Assembly: GCF_902706035.1 (NCBI RefSeq)
Contig: NZ_CACSJA010000031.1
Location: 1-61,930 of the forward strand
Length of the DNA: 61,930 nt
Source: Pantoea sp. 18069
Lineage (GTDB): Bacteria; Pseudomonadota; Gammaproteobacteria; Burkholderiales; Burkholderiaceae_C
Direction of reading: 5' to 3'
Shown: positions 25,897 through 33,754 of the stretch, one piece after another
How the letters are laid out: each line of letters starts with the position of its first letter
Position numbering within the stretch: the stretch's first letter is position 1
Notes under the pieces: generated by a model
Databases searched by the model: none
What the model was told of the DNA's origin: nothing
What the model saw: only the letters and a program-made list of their open reading frames with translations
Program-made: the position numbers and the translations under genes

Positions 25897-25996
25897 GGGC
25901 TGGAGCAGACCTGCCGCTGGAGAAGACCGGACTGGTGGAGCGCGTGGCAGATGGCGAGGGCAGAAGCCGCGCCACGTCTGATGACGGAAATGCCGT

Positions 25997-26875
25997 CTAT
26001 GCCGCGTGCGCGCGCAGCCAGGCCACGATATCGGCGGTCACCTCATCACGATGGGTCTCGTTCAGGATTTCGTGGCGAGCGGCCGGGTACAGCTTGACAG
26101 CCACATCCGCCATGCCCGCATCGCGGTAGCGCTTGCCCAGGAGCTGAATCAGTGCACCGCCACCGGCGAGCGGGTCGGCGTCGCCAGAAGCGATCAGGAT
26201 TGGCAGGTCGCTGCGTATGCCCGCCAGCAGCGCCGGATCCGCCAGCCGGGACGCGGGCGCGAACAGCGAAGCAATCACCTCGTCCGGCACATCCCAGCCG
26301 CACCAGGGATCGGCGACATAGGCGTCCACCTCGGCGTTGTCCCGCGAAAGCCATTCGTATCCCGTGCGGTATTCAAAGCCCGCGTTGAAGGCCTCCAGCC
26401 CGGCCGGCGCGTCCGCAGGTGCATCGGCCATGCCGGCGGCGAGCATGTCGAGCGCGGTCGACCCGGACAGAACCACTCCCGACCATGTCGATGCGTGATC
26501 GATGATCGCCGCCTGCGCTGCAAACGACCCCATCGAGTGTGCGAAAAGAAACAGCGCAAGGCCGCCATGCTGCGCACGCAACGCGGCCCCGAACTGGGCC
26601 ACATCGGCAATCAAGCCGCCAAAACCCGCCGTGCCGAAGTCACCCAGCCGCCCGTCGGCGCTGCGCCCGTGCCCACGATGGTCGACCGCGTGGACCACAA
26701 ACCCGGCGGCATTGAGCGCCTTCGCAAACCGGTCATAGCGTTCGCCATGCTCGGCGAGTCCGTGCGCGATCTGCACCACACCAGCGGGTGTGCCGGCAAC
26801 GTCGGCCCAGGTGTAGGTCGCGACCTGGGTGCCGTCTGCGTTGGAGAGAAAGGAGGAGGTCGAAGTGCTCATCAT
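25997..26875 (-). CDS. Alpha/beta hydrolase of the lysophospholipase/monoacylglycerol-lipase type
   Basis: 292 residues from ATG 26875 or 26872, both right behind AGGAGG-like sequence. Family landmarks: QIAHGLAEHGERYDRFAKAL, VHAVDHRGHGRSADG, nucleophile Ser in FAHSMGSFAAQ, acid Asp in IASGDADPLAG and His in ARHEILNE. These make a complete catalytic triad of a cytoplasmic serine hydrolase acting on lipid esters. The region upstream is IS debris, so it has no clear operon. Confidence 0.9.
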   Translation of the reverse strand: MMSTSTSSFLSNADGTQVATYTWADVAGTPAGVVQIAHGLAEHGERYDRFAKALNAAGFVVHAVDHRGHGRSADGRLGDFGTAGFGGLIADVAQFGAALRAQHGGLALFLFAHSMGSFAAQAAIIDHASTWSGVVLSGSTALDMLAAGMADAPADAPAGLEAFNAGFEYRTGYEWLSRDNAEVDAYVADPWCGWDVPDEVIASLFAPASRLADPALLAGIRSDLPILIASGDADPLAGGGALIQLLGKRYRDAGMADVAVKLYPAARHEILNETHRDEVTADIVAWLRAHAA

Positions 26876-26929
26876 TTGATTCTTGCACGTTGGCTGGTCA
26901 ACCTGATCTGGGGTAGATGCCAGGGTGTT

Positions 26930-27085
26930 CGGCTCGTACCCTTCGCAAGGCGGGACGCGCGCACGGCCATTGCGAACCTGGGGCTCGCGTTCGAGCATTA
27001 CAACGAACACCATCCGCATAGTGCCTTGAAATACCGCTCGCCTCGCGAGTTCAGGCAGTTGAAAAATTCCCTAAACGAAGGGTGA
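26930..27085 (+). pseudogene. C-terminal remnant of an IS3-family (IS2-like) transposase
   Basis: On the plus strand the frame ending TGA 27083-27085 reads RTAIANLGLAFEHYNEHHPH and continues SALKYRSPREFRQLKN, the C-terminal end of IS2-group orfB transposases. The rest of the gene is missing: upstream in the same frame lies only the antisense of the hydrolase. It is a different subgroup from the IS at 1863-3139. The IS end is probably near 27110, where TGTCCTGAGATACGGGGGGC stands. Confidence 0.8.
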
Positions 27086-27149
27086 CATCGTGTCCTGAGA
27101 TACGGGGGGCATTCCCGCATCAGCGCACTACATAGGTGCGGCCATTGGA

Positions 27150-28130
27150 TTACTCCACCAGCCCGTCGCGCACTGCGGCCGCACGATTGCTATCCTCGAG
27201 CATGTGCGTGGGCATGGTCAGGTATTCGAGCGAGTTGAAGTTAATCATTACTGAATGGTGATAGCCACCGGCATTACCGCACCATAGGTGCAACATTTCG
27301 TTGTCATCGACGCTTCCCAGCTCCAGAACGAATACTCCGTCGCTCAAATCGGCGTCGTCGCTGCAAGGCATCCCGCGGCGCTTTGCGTTTTCGACTTGCC
27401 AGAACATGTGTGTGGCAAGCAGTTCGTAGGTGCGTGCGTCATCAGAACCCAGCGCACTCTCGACTGCGGCGCGAATGTCGGCCGGCGTATCGTCGTCGAA
27501 TGGCTGATTGCTCAGGGCTCGCCAGAACTCCCTGGGAAAGCACAAGGGCTGGCCGGCTAAGGCATCCACCGGGTCGCCGTCATCATCGCCTTCCGGATCG
27601 GCAAACCCATGGACGTCGGTGGAAGCAATGCCGCGAACTGCCTCACCATAGTGGGCGTGTTCTGGCCCGAAGGCGCCCACGGCTTCGCCCGAGAAGTGCA
27701 GATCGGAGATTGCTGATTTGCGCACATACACCGTGCGGTTGTCGAGCGTCTCGAATGCCAGAGTGGACATGCTTCGCTCAGCAAACTGCGCGTAGATGCG
27801 CGAGCGAGCGGCCTCGTCGATCGACACCATCAAGGGCCGCCCACCACTTTTGAAATGAACGGCAACCTCACCGAAGTGGTGGTGGTCGTCCTTCGTCTCT
27901 CGCTCCTCTTGCTGCGGCGACTTCGGTGCGACCGGCGCACTCCGTGACTCCGCGGTGCTGATCGGAACGCCAAGCATCGCAGACAGGAGCGAGGCTTTCT
28001 CATCCGGGATTGTGGCTTTGCCCGTCTCCCAGCGAGCGAGCGTCGCTTGGTTGACACCAACCTGCTCGGCTAGTTGGACTTGAGTGAGCTTGTGCGCCTT
28101 TCGGGCGCGGCGAAGGATCGAGTCTGTCAT
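27150..28130 (-). CDS. XRE-family regulator with a large unassigned C-terminal domain
   Basis: 326 residues. Residues 3-60 are a typical helix-turn-helix (KLTQVQLAEQVGVNQATLAR, WETGKATIPD). The remaining 250 residues are acidic and I recognise no family; two stretches, DPEGDDDGDPVDAL and SDDADLSDGVF, are strongly acidic, and FWRALSNQPFDDDTPADI lies between. It may be a ligand-binding or partner-binding domain. A perfect inverted repeat stands 15 bases before the ATG, so it probably represses itself. It is flanked by IS debris and non-coding DNA, which suggests acquisition. Confidence 0.75.
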   Translation of the reverse strand: MTDSILRRARKAHKLTQVQLAEQVGVNQATLARWETGKATIPDEKASLLSAMLGVPISTAESRSAPVAPKSPQQEERETKDDHHHFGEVAVHFKSGGRPLMVSIDEAARSRIYAQFAERSMSTLAFETLDNRTVYVRKSAISDLHFSGEAVGAFGPEHAHYGEAVRGIASTDVHGFADPEGDDDGDPVDALAGQPLCFPREFWRALSNQPFDDDTPADIRAAVESALGSDDARTYELLATHMFWQVENAKRRGMPCSDDADLSDGVFVLELGSVDDNEMLHLWCGNAGGYHHSVMINFNSLEYLTMPTHMLEDSNRAAAVRDGLVE

Positions 28131-28145
28131 TAGGGCGCTCTTTTG

Positions 28146-28176
28146 TTAATTATGCGCATTTTATGCGCATAATTAA
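28146..28176. promoter_or_regulatory. Operator of the XRE gene
   Basis: Two 14-base arms, TTAATTATGCGCAT and its exact complement ATGCGCATAATTAA, separated by TTT. Each arm also contains the self-complementary octamer ATGCGCAT, so the site offers two half-palindromes side by side, one for each dimer. It lies 15 bases upstream of the XRE start and is far more AT-rich than the neighbourhood. Confidence 0.8.
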
Positions 28177-28474
28177 TATCTTGGTAGATCGTAATTGACT
28201 GACTGACCAGTTTAGGGACGACAGCACGCCCGCCATTTCAGCGACGCGTACCGGCCGACGCCCCAATTGCTCCGAGGGCTACTGCAGCCCACCGTCCCCG
28301 CATCGAAAGCCCGCTTCTGGCTGACTCGTACAGGGAGTCCAATCGAGCCCATTGCAGAACCAGGCTCTTTCAACAGGTGCTCAAAAACAGCGGGTGCTTT
28401 TTTATCGTGCATGGTTCGGCGGGGTGCCGAGCCATGCGCATCATGAACGGCTGGGTCAACTCAGGGCAAACGAA
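28177..28474. other. Non-coding stretch, nothing recognised
   Basis: Nearly 300 bases between the XRE operator and the 3' end of the methyltransferase gene. Short frames exist on both strands but have no recognisable product, ribosome-binding site or family pattern. Confidence 0.4.
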
Positions 28475-29296
28475 TCAAGCCGCCCTGGCCTGGTGCCGCG
28501 CCGCATCCAGGTCCGCGCTGTCCATCCATTGCGCAAAGCTCTGAGCGCAGCGCACGACTTCACCGACGACCAGCACGCTGGGGCTGCCCAGGCGTTCCTG
28601 TGCGACGACCTGCACCAGTTCGGCCAGGCGCGCAATCGCATGGCGCTGGTGGGGCAGGGATGCGTTCTGGATCACGGCCACGGGCGTGTCGCTAGGCAGG
28701 CCTTGCAGCAGGCCCTGGGCGATATCGGCCACGCCTTTCATTCCCATGTAGATCACCAGCGTGAGCCGGGCTGCGTGCGCGGTCGCGGCGAGCTGTTGCC
28801 AGGCGATGGGCGCTGCACCGGGGCGCGTATGGCCGGTGATGAAGAGCACGCCGTGCGCATGGTCACGGTGGGTCAAGGGCGCGCCGATCTGCGTCATTCC
28901 CGCAAGGCCCGCGGTGATGCCGTTGACGATGTCGACCTGCACGCCCGCGGCGCGCAGGTGCTCGGCTTCCTCGCCGCCGCGGCCGAAGATGAACGGGTCA
29001 CCGCCCTTGAGGCGCACCACGTTCTCGCCTTCGAGCACGCTGGTCAGTATCAGCTTTTCAATGAAGGCCTGGGGCGTGCTCTGGCAGCCGCCGCGCTTGC
29101 CTACGGCGATCAGGCGTGCCGTGGGCGGCGCGAGCGCGACGATGGCGTCGCTGACCAGGTCGTCGACCAGCAGGACCGTGGCGGCCTGGATGGCCTTGAG
29201 GGCCTTGAGGGTCAGCAGGTCCGGGTCGCCGGGCCCGGCGCCGACCAGCGTGCAGCGGCCCATGGGGGCGGATGGGTAGCCATGGAGAATGGGCAT
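28475..29296 (-). CDS. cobA: Uroporphyrinogen-III C-methyltransferase
   Basis: 273 residues from ATG 29296. SUMT motifs are complete: LVGAGPGDPDLLTLKAL, VVRLKGGDPFIFGRGGEE, VDIVNGITAGLAG, and IGAPLTHRDHAHGVLFITGH. It transfers two methyl groups from SAM to uroporphyrinogen III, giving precorrin-2, the precursor of siroheme. It is the last gene of the nitrate-reductase operon, ten bases after nasA. This fits because assimilatory nitrite reductase needs siroheme. It is the single-domain form, without the oxidase/chelatase part of CysG. Confidence 0.93.
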   Translation of the reverse strand: MPILHGYPSAPMGRCTLVGAGPGDPDLLTLKALKAIQAATVLLVDDLVSDAIVALAPPTARLIAVGKRGGCQSTPQAFIEKLILTSVLEGENVVRLKGGDPFIFGRGGEEAEHLRAAGVQVDIVNGITAGLAGMTQIGAPLTHRDHAHGVLFITGHTRPGAAPIAWQQLAATAHAARLTLVIYMGMKGVADIAQGLLQGLPSDTPVAVIQNASLPHQRHAIARLAELVQVVAQERLGSPSVLVVGEVVRCAQSFAQWMDSADLDAARHQARAA

Positions 29297-29306
29297 GGTG
29301 GGGTCC

Positions 29307-32153
29307 TCAAGCGTTCGAAGTTTGGGGGAAGCGGACCACGGCCGTGGTCTGCACATGGCGTTTGAGTTCGGGAATGCAGGAGCCGCACTGCGTGCCGCAG
29401 CCCAGGCGTTGCTGCAGCTGGACCAGGCGTTCGTCGTCGCTGCCCGCGCATTGCGCGAGCGTCTGCACGATGCTGTCGAGGGTCACGTTCATGCAACTGC
29501 AGACCTGGGGGCTGCGCGCCTGGGTGCCCGACGGCGGCGTCGCGCCCTGGGTCAGCATCAGGTGCGAGGGCTGGGGCGGGTCCAGTTCCTGGGCCAGCAA
29601 CTGCGCGAGCCAGGCGCCGGCGCTGGTGTCGCCCGTGAGCAGCATGGCTTCAAGGCGCAGCGCACCCTGGTCGCCGCGCACTACCTGCAAGGCGCGGGTC
29701 TGCTGGCGGCGTCTGTCGTTGTAGCGGATCACCTGGTCGCCCGACAGCCCCAGCAATTGTTCGATCTGCTGCAGCACTTCGGCGGCGGGCGGCGTGTGCG
29801 CCGAGGCGCGCAGCAGCACGCCGCTGCGCGTTTGCGCGGCCGCGCTCAGCGGCACCTGGTTGCTGAACGGCACGCAGGTCGCGAATTCGAAATGCCCCAT
29901 CAGCGCCGACAGCGCCTGGCGCACTGCGAGCACGCGCTCGGCGGGCAGCCAGGCCATGGCCAGCAGCGACCAGGGCAGGGCGACCTTGCTCACTGTCACG
30001 GCCGTGTGCTTGAGTTCGGGCTGCTTGGACACGGGGCAGAACACGGGCTGGGTGAGTGCGTTGATGCCCTGCAGGCGCTGGCCATCGGCGGCGCGGCCGC
30101 TCAGAAATTCGCTGCCCCAGTGCATGCCCATGAACATGCGCGTCGGTGCCAGCTGGGCGTCGGACTGCAGCGCGACCATGAGCGTGCCGCGGCGGCTGGT
30201 GAGCTGCACCAGTTCGCCTTCGCCCAAGCCTTGCTGCGCCATGTCCTGCGGGTGCATGTGCAGCCGGGGCTCGGCCGCGTGGCTGAACAGCCGGCCCAGC
30301 GTGCCCGTACGGCTCATGCCATGCCACTGGTCGCGCAGCCGGCCCGTGGTGAGGCTGAATGGAAACTGGGCGTCGACGGGCTCGGCCAGCGGCTGGTAGG
30401 GCGCGGCATGAAAGCGCGCCTTGCCATCGGCCGTGGGAAATACGCCGTCTTCGTAGAGCCGCGCCTGGCCCTGGGCCGCGCCCGCGGGCATGGGCCATTG
30501 CTGCGGGCCCTGTTCGAGCCGCGCCCAGGAGAGGCCGGTGATGTCGAGATCGCGCCCCGCGGTGCTGGCGCGGTGTTCTTCCCACAGTGCCTGCGCGCCC
30601 GCGCTGGCCGGCTCCACGGGGTAGGGAAACAGCGTGGGCTGGCCGGGGCGCAGCCGGGCTTCGAGCCGCTGCGCGAGCTGCACCGCGATCTGCCAGTCGT
30701 GGCGCGCTTCGCCTGCCGCGGGCACGGCGGCGCGCACGCGCGAAATGCGCCGCTCGCTGTTGGTGACCGTGCCCATCTTCTCGCCCCAGGTGGTGGCGGG
30801 CAGCAGCAGGTGGGCATGGCGCGCGGTTTCGGTGGTGGTGAAGGCCTCCTGCACCACGACCAGCTCGGCGCGTTCGAGCGCGCGCTGCACGGTGCGCTGG
30901 TCGGGCATGCTTTGCGCGGGGTTGGTGCAGGCAATCCACAGCGCCTTGATTTCGCCGTCGGCCGCGGCTTCGAACATTTCGACCGCGGTCTTGCCGGGCC
31001 GGGCGGGCACTTGCCTCACGCCCCACAGCGCGGCGACTTCGGCGCGGTGCGCGGCATTGCCCAGGTCGCGGTGGCCGCTGAGCAGATTGGCCATGCCGCC
31101 GACTTCGCGCCCGCCCATGGCGTTGGGTTGGCCCGTGAGCGACAGCGGCCCCGCGCCGGGCTTGCCGATCTGGCCCGTGGCCAGGTGCAGGTTGATCAGC
31201 GCGGCGTTCTTGGCCGTGCCGCTGCTGCTCTGGTTCAGGCCCTGGCAGTAGAGGCTCAGCGTGGCGGGCGACTGTGCAAACCAGCGCGCGGCCTGCAGCA
31301 GGTCTTGCTCGGCAATGCCGCATTCCTGGGCGATGCGCGCGGGCGTGGCCGTTGCTACCAGGCTTTCGAGCGCGTCAAAGCCCGTGGTGCGGGCGGCGAT
31401 ATAGGCCCGGTCGATCCAGCCTTGCGCGAGCATCAGGTGCAGCATGCCCTGGAACAGCAGCACATCGGTGCCCGGGGCGATCGGCAGGAACAGGTCGGCC
31501 AGGCTGGCGGTATCGGTGCGGCGCGGGTCGGCGACGATGATCCTGAGCGCGGGGTTCGCGGCCTTGGCGGCTTCGAGGCGGCGAAACAGGATGGGGTGGG
31601 CCCAGGCCGCGTTGCTGCCGACCAGGAACACGCAGTGCGCTTTCTCGAGGTCTTCATAGCAGGCCGGCGGCGCGTCTGCGCCCAGCGTGGCCTTGTAGCC
31701 CGCGACGGCGCTGCTCATGCACAGGCGTGAATTGGTGTCGAGGTTGTTGCTGCCGATCAGGCCTTTGACCAGCTTGTTGAACGCGTAATAGTCTTCAGTC
31801 AGCAGCTGGCCGCTGAGGTAGAAGCCCACGGCGTCGGGGCCGTGTGCTGTGATGATGCGCACGAGCTGGTCGCTGGCGGTATCGAGCGCAGCATCCCAGG
31901 CCACGGGCAGGGCGGGGCCGCCGCGCTGCAGGCGTTGCAGCGGCTGCAGCAGCCGCGTCTGGCGCATGACCGCGGCCGACGCCGTGAGGTGCAGCGTGCT
32001 GCCCTTGGTGCACAGCTTGCCGAAATTCGCCGGATGCAGCGGATCACCCTGGACTGCGGTGATCTGGCCGTCCTGTGCTTCGATGATCACTCCACAGCCG
32101 ACACCGCAGTAGGGGCAGGTGGAGCGCGTTTGCGTGACAGGGGAGGCGGTCAT
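29307..32153 (-). CDS. nasA: Assimilatory nitrate reductase catalytic subunit
   Basis: 948 residues. The N-terminal [4Fe-4S] site is Cys13, Cys16, Cys20 and Cys48 (STCPYCGVGCG and KLCTKG). Molybdopterin-binding sequences follow through the middle (CMSSAVAGYKATLGADAPP, NPAQSMPDQ, PATTWGEKMGTVTNSERRIS). The C-terminal 60 residues carry a BFD-like [2Fe-2S] domain, VCSCMNVT...GCGTQCGSCIPEL. It reduces nitrate to nitrite in the cytoplasm. It sits 45 bases after an FAD oxidoreductase, its likely electron donor, and ten bases before cobA. Confidence 0.93.
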   Translation of the reverse strand: MTASPVTQTRSTCPYCGVGCGVIIEAQDGQITAVQGDPLHPANFGKLCTKGSTLHLTASAAVMRQTRLLQPLQRLQRGGPALPVAWDAALDTASDQLVRIITAHGPDAVGFYLSGQLLTEDYYAFNKLVKGLIGSNNLDTNSRLCMSSAVAGYKATLGADAPPACYEDLEKAHCVFLVGSNAAWAHPILFRRLEAAKAANPALRIIVADPRRTDTASLADLFLPIAPGTDVLLFQGMLHLMLAQGWIDRAYIAARTTGFDALESLVATATPARIAQECGIAEQDLLQAARWFAQSPATLSLYCQGLNQSSSGTAKNAALINLHLATGQIGKPGAGPLSLTGQPNAMGGREVGGMANLLSGHRDLGNAAHRAEVAALWGVRQVPARPGKTAVEMFEAAADGEIKALWIACTNPAQSMPDQRTVQRALERAELVVVQEAFTTTETARHAHLLLPATTWGEKMGTVTNSERRISRVRAAVPAAGEARHDWQIAVQLAQRLEARLRPGQPTLFPYPVEPASAGAQALWEEHRASTAGRDLDITGLSWARLEQGPQQWPMPAGAAQGQARLYEDGVFPTADGKARFHAAPYQPLAEPVDAQFPFSLTTGRLRDQWHGMSRTGTLGRLFSHAAEPRLHMHPQDMAQQGLGEGELVQLTSRRGTLMVALQSDAQLAPTRMFMGMHWGSEFLSGRAADGQRLQGINALTQPVFCPVSKQPELKHTAVTVSKVALPWSLLAMAWLPAERVLAVRQALSALMGHFEFATCVPFSNQVPLSAAAQTRSGVLLRASAHTPPAAEVLQQIEQLLGLSGDQVIRYNDRRRQQTRALQVVRGDQGALRLEAMLLTGDTSAGAWLAQLLAQELDPPQPSHLMLTQGATPPSGTQARSPQVCSCMNVTLDSIVQTLAQCAGSDDERLVQLQQRLGCGTQCGSCIPELKRHVQTTAVVRFPQTSNA

Positions 32154-32198
32154 GGGGAGCTTTGAGTGGGGGTGGCGGAATACGGGTCGGTGCGCGCT

Positions 32199-33461
32199 TC
32201 AGGCGAGCTTGTTCTGGTCTTCGGCGGCGCTGTCGCCCAGCGGGATTTCGCCGAACATCAGCCGGTCGCGAATTTCGGCGATGCTGCAGCCTTCGCGCAG
32301 CAGCTTGAAGTACCAGCTGCCGTCGACGGTGTCGCCGTAGAGGCAGGCGCCGACGAGCTTGTCATCGGCGATCACCAGCTTCTTGTAGACGCCGCTGACC
32401 GGGTCGCTGAGCACGATTTCCTCGGTGCTGTCCGTGCCCTGGAAGTCGCCGGCCGAGAACAGGTTGATACCCGTGACCTTGAGCTTGGTCGAGGTGACCG
32501 AGCCCTGGTAGCGGCTGATGCCCAGTTCGGCCAGGTGGTTGGCCAGCACCTTGCCCTGCTCGAACAGCGGCGCGACCAGGCCGTAGGCAATGCCGCGGTG
32601 GGCCGCGCATTCGCCCACGGCGTAGATGCGCGGGTCGGTCGTGGTCTGCAGCGTGTCGTGCACCACGATGCCGCGGTTGACCTGCAGGTAGGCGGCTTCG
32701 GCGAGCGCGGTGTTGGGGCGTATGCCTACGGCCATGACGACCAGGTCGGCAGGCACTTCGCTGCCGTCCTTGAAGCGCACGGCGCGCACGCGGCCAGCGT
32801 CGTTCGCGAGCAGCTCCTGCGTTTGCGCGCCCATCAGGAACTGCATGCCGCGCTCATTGAGCGATTGGCGCAGCAGCTGGGACGCGGCCTCGTCGAGCTG
32901 GCGCTCGAGCAGCCAGTCGTTGACGTGCACCACGGTGACCTGCATGCCGCGCTTGATCAGGCCGTTGGCGGCTTCAAGGCCCAGCAGGCCGCCGCCTATG
33001 ACCACCGCATGCCGGTACTGCGTGGCGGCATCGATCATGGCCTGGGTGTCGGCGATGTCGCGGTAGCCGAGCACGCCTTCGAGCTGGCTGCCGGGAACGG
33101 GCAGGATGAAGGCATGCGAGCCCGTGGCCATGATCAGCCGGTCGTAGGGTGCGCTCAGTGCCTCGCCCGCGGCGTTGACCGCATGCACGGTGCGCGACTG
33201 GCGGTCTATGGAGGTGACGGTATAGCCCGCGTGCAGCGTGATGCCGTTGTCGGTGTACCAGCTCCAGTCGTTGAGAACGATCTGCTCGAGCGTCTGTTCG
33301 CCCGCGAGCAGCGGCGACAGCATGATGCGGTTGTAGTTGGGGTGGGGCTCGCTGCCGAACACCGTGATGTCGTACAGATCGGGCGCCAGCTTGAGCAACT
33401 CCTCCAGAGAGCGCACGCCCGCCATTCCGTTGCCTATCATCACCAATCTGGATTTCTTCAT
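32199..33461 (-). CDS. NAD(P)/FAD oxidoreductase, NirB N-terminal-like
   Basis: 420 residues from ATG 33461. FAD motif IGNGMAGVRSLEEL and NAD motif VVIGGGLLGLEAANGL, with YAVGECAAHRGIAYGLVAP. The sequence is that of the first half of the nitrite reductase NirB, ending at FGEIPLGDSAAEDQNKLA, exactly before the BFD and siroheme parts begin. A stand-alone version of this length occurs as electron donor for NasA-type reductases, so this is probably not a broken NirB. It is first gene of the operon with nasA and cobA and is preceded by a terminator-like leader. Confidence 0.85.
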   Translation of the reverse strand: MKKSRLVMIGNGMAGVRSLEELLKLAPDLYDITVFGSEPHPNYNRIMLSPLLAGEQTLEQIVLNDWSWYTDNGITLHAGYTVTSIDRQSRTVHAVNAAGEALSAPYDRLIMATGSHAFILPVPGSQLEGVLGYRDIADTQAMIDAATQYRHAVVIGGGLLGLEAANGLIKRGMQVTVVHVNDWLLERQLDEAASQLLRQSLNERGMQFLMGAQTQELLANDAGRVRAVRFKDGSEVPADLVVMAVGIRPNTALAEAAYLQVNRGIVVHDTLQTTTDPRIYAVGECAAHRGIAYGLVAPLFEQGKVLANHLAELGISRYQGSVTSTKLKVTGINLFSAGDFQGTDSTEEIVLSDPVSGVYKKLVIADDKLVGACLYGDTVDGSWYFKLLREGCSIAEIRDRLMFGEIPLGDSAAEDQNKLA

Positions 33462-33492
33462 CTGGGTCTTTCGTTGGCAGTTCTGAAAGCGC

Positions 33493-33542
33493 AAAAGCGT
33501 CTGTCCCTGTACAGCCCGGCTGCAGGGAAAGACGCCTTTGTC
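33493..33542 (-). promoter_or_regulatory. Leader attenuator of the nasA operon (putative NasT target)
   Basis: On the minus strand GCGTCT (33530-33535) and TCCCTG pair with CAGGGA and AGACGC (33497-33502), giving two six-pair stems around one mismatch, with an inner CAGC/GCTG hairpin, followed by TTTT at 33493-33496. This is a terminator 32 bases before the first gene of the nas operon. It overlaps GACAAAGGCGTC, a 12-base block also found in the nrtA leader. I infer control by antitermination. Confidence 0.7.
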
Positions 33543-33734
33543 ATAGGTTCGGGCCCATCGTTGGTGCCAAACTTCTGTGACCTTCAGTGGCCACGACAGG
33601 GTTCAAGCAATTCTCGGGCCAGCCTGGTATCGCGGAGCCGTTGGCCGCTTGGGGCAGGGCCATGCACTGAGATGGTGAGCCGGATGCTGCATTCGGGTGC
33701 AGGCCCCCGGCCGTTGGGCAAATGCGGTGCGACG

Positions 33735-33752
33735 GCCCGGCCGCGGCCGGGC
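33735..33752. terminator. GC-rich perfect palindrome directly after putA
   Basis: GCCCGGCCGCGGCCGGGC is an exact palindrome located two bases after the putA stop codon. On the minus strand it could fold into a strong hairpin, but no T tract follows, so it may only slow exonucleases or help Rho-dependent termination. The plus strand has a short TTTC after it. Confidence 0.45.
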
Positions 33753-33754
33753 TT

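Noticed and set aside
29289..31730. 813-codon open frame on the plus strand
   Set aside because: Antisense shadow of nasA, without recognisable domains.
32199..33461. Broken nitrite reductase NirB
   Set aside because: It equals the first half of NirB, but ends cleanly, and stand-alone proteins of this length exist with NasA. No trace of the second half or of NirD is seen.
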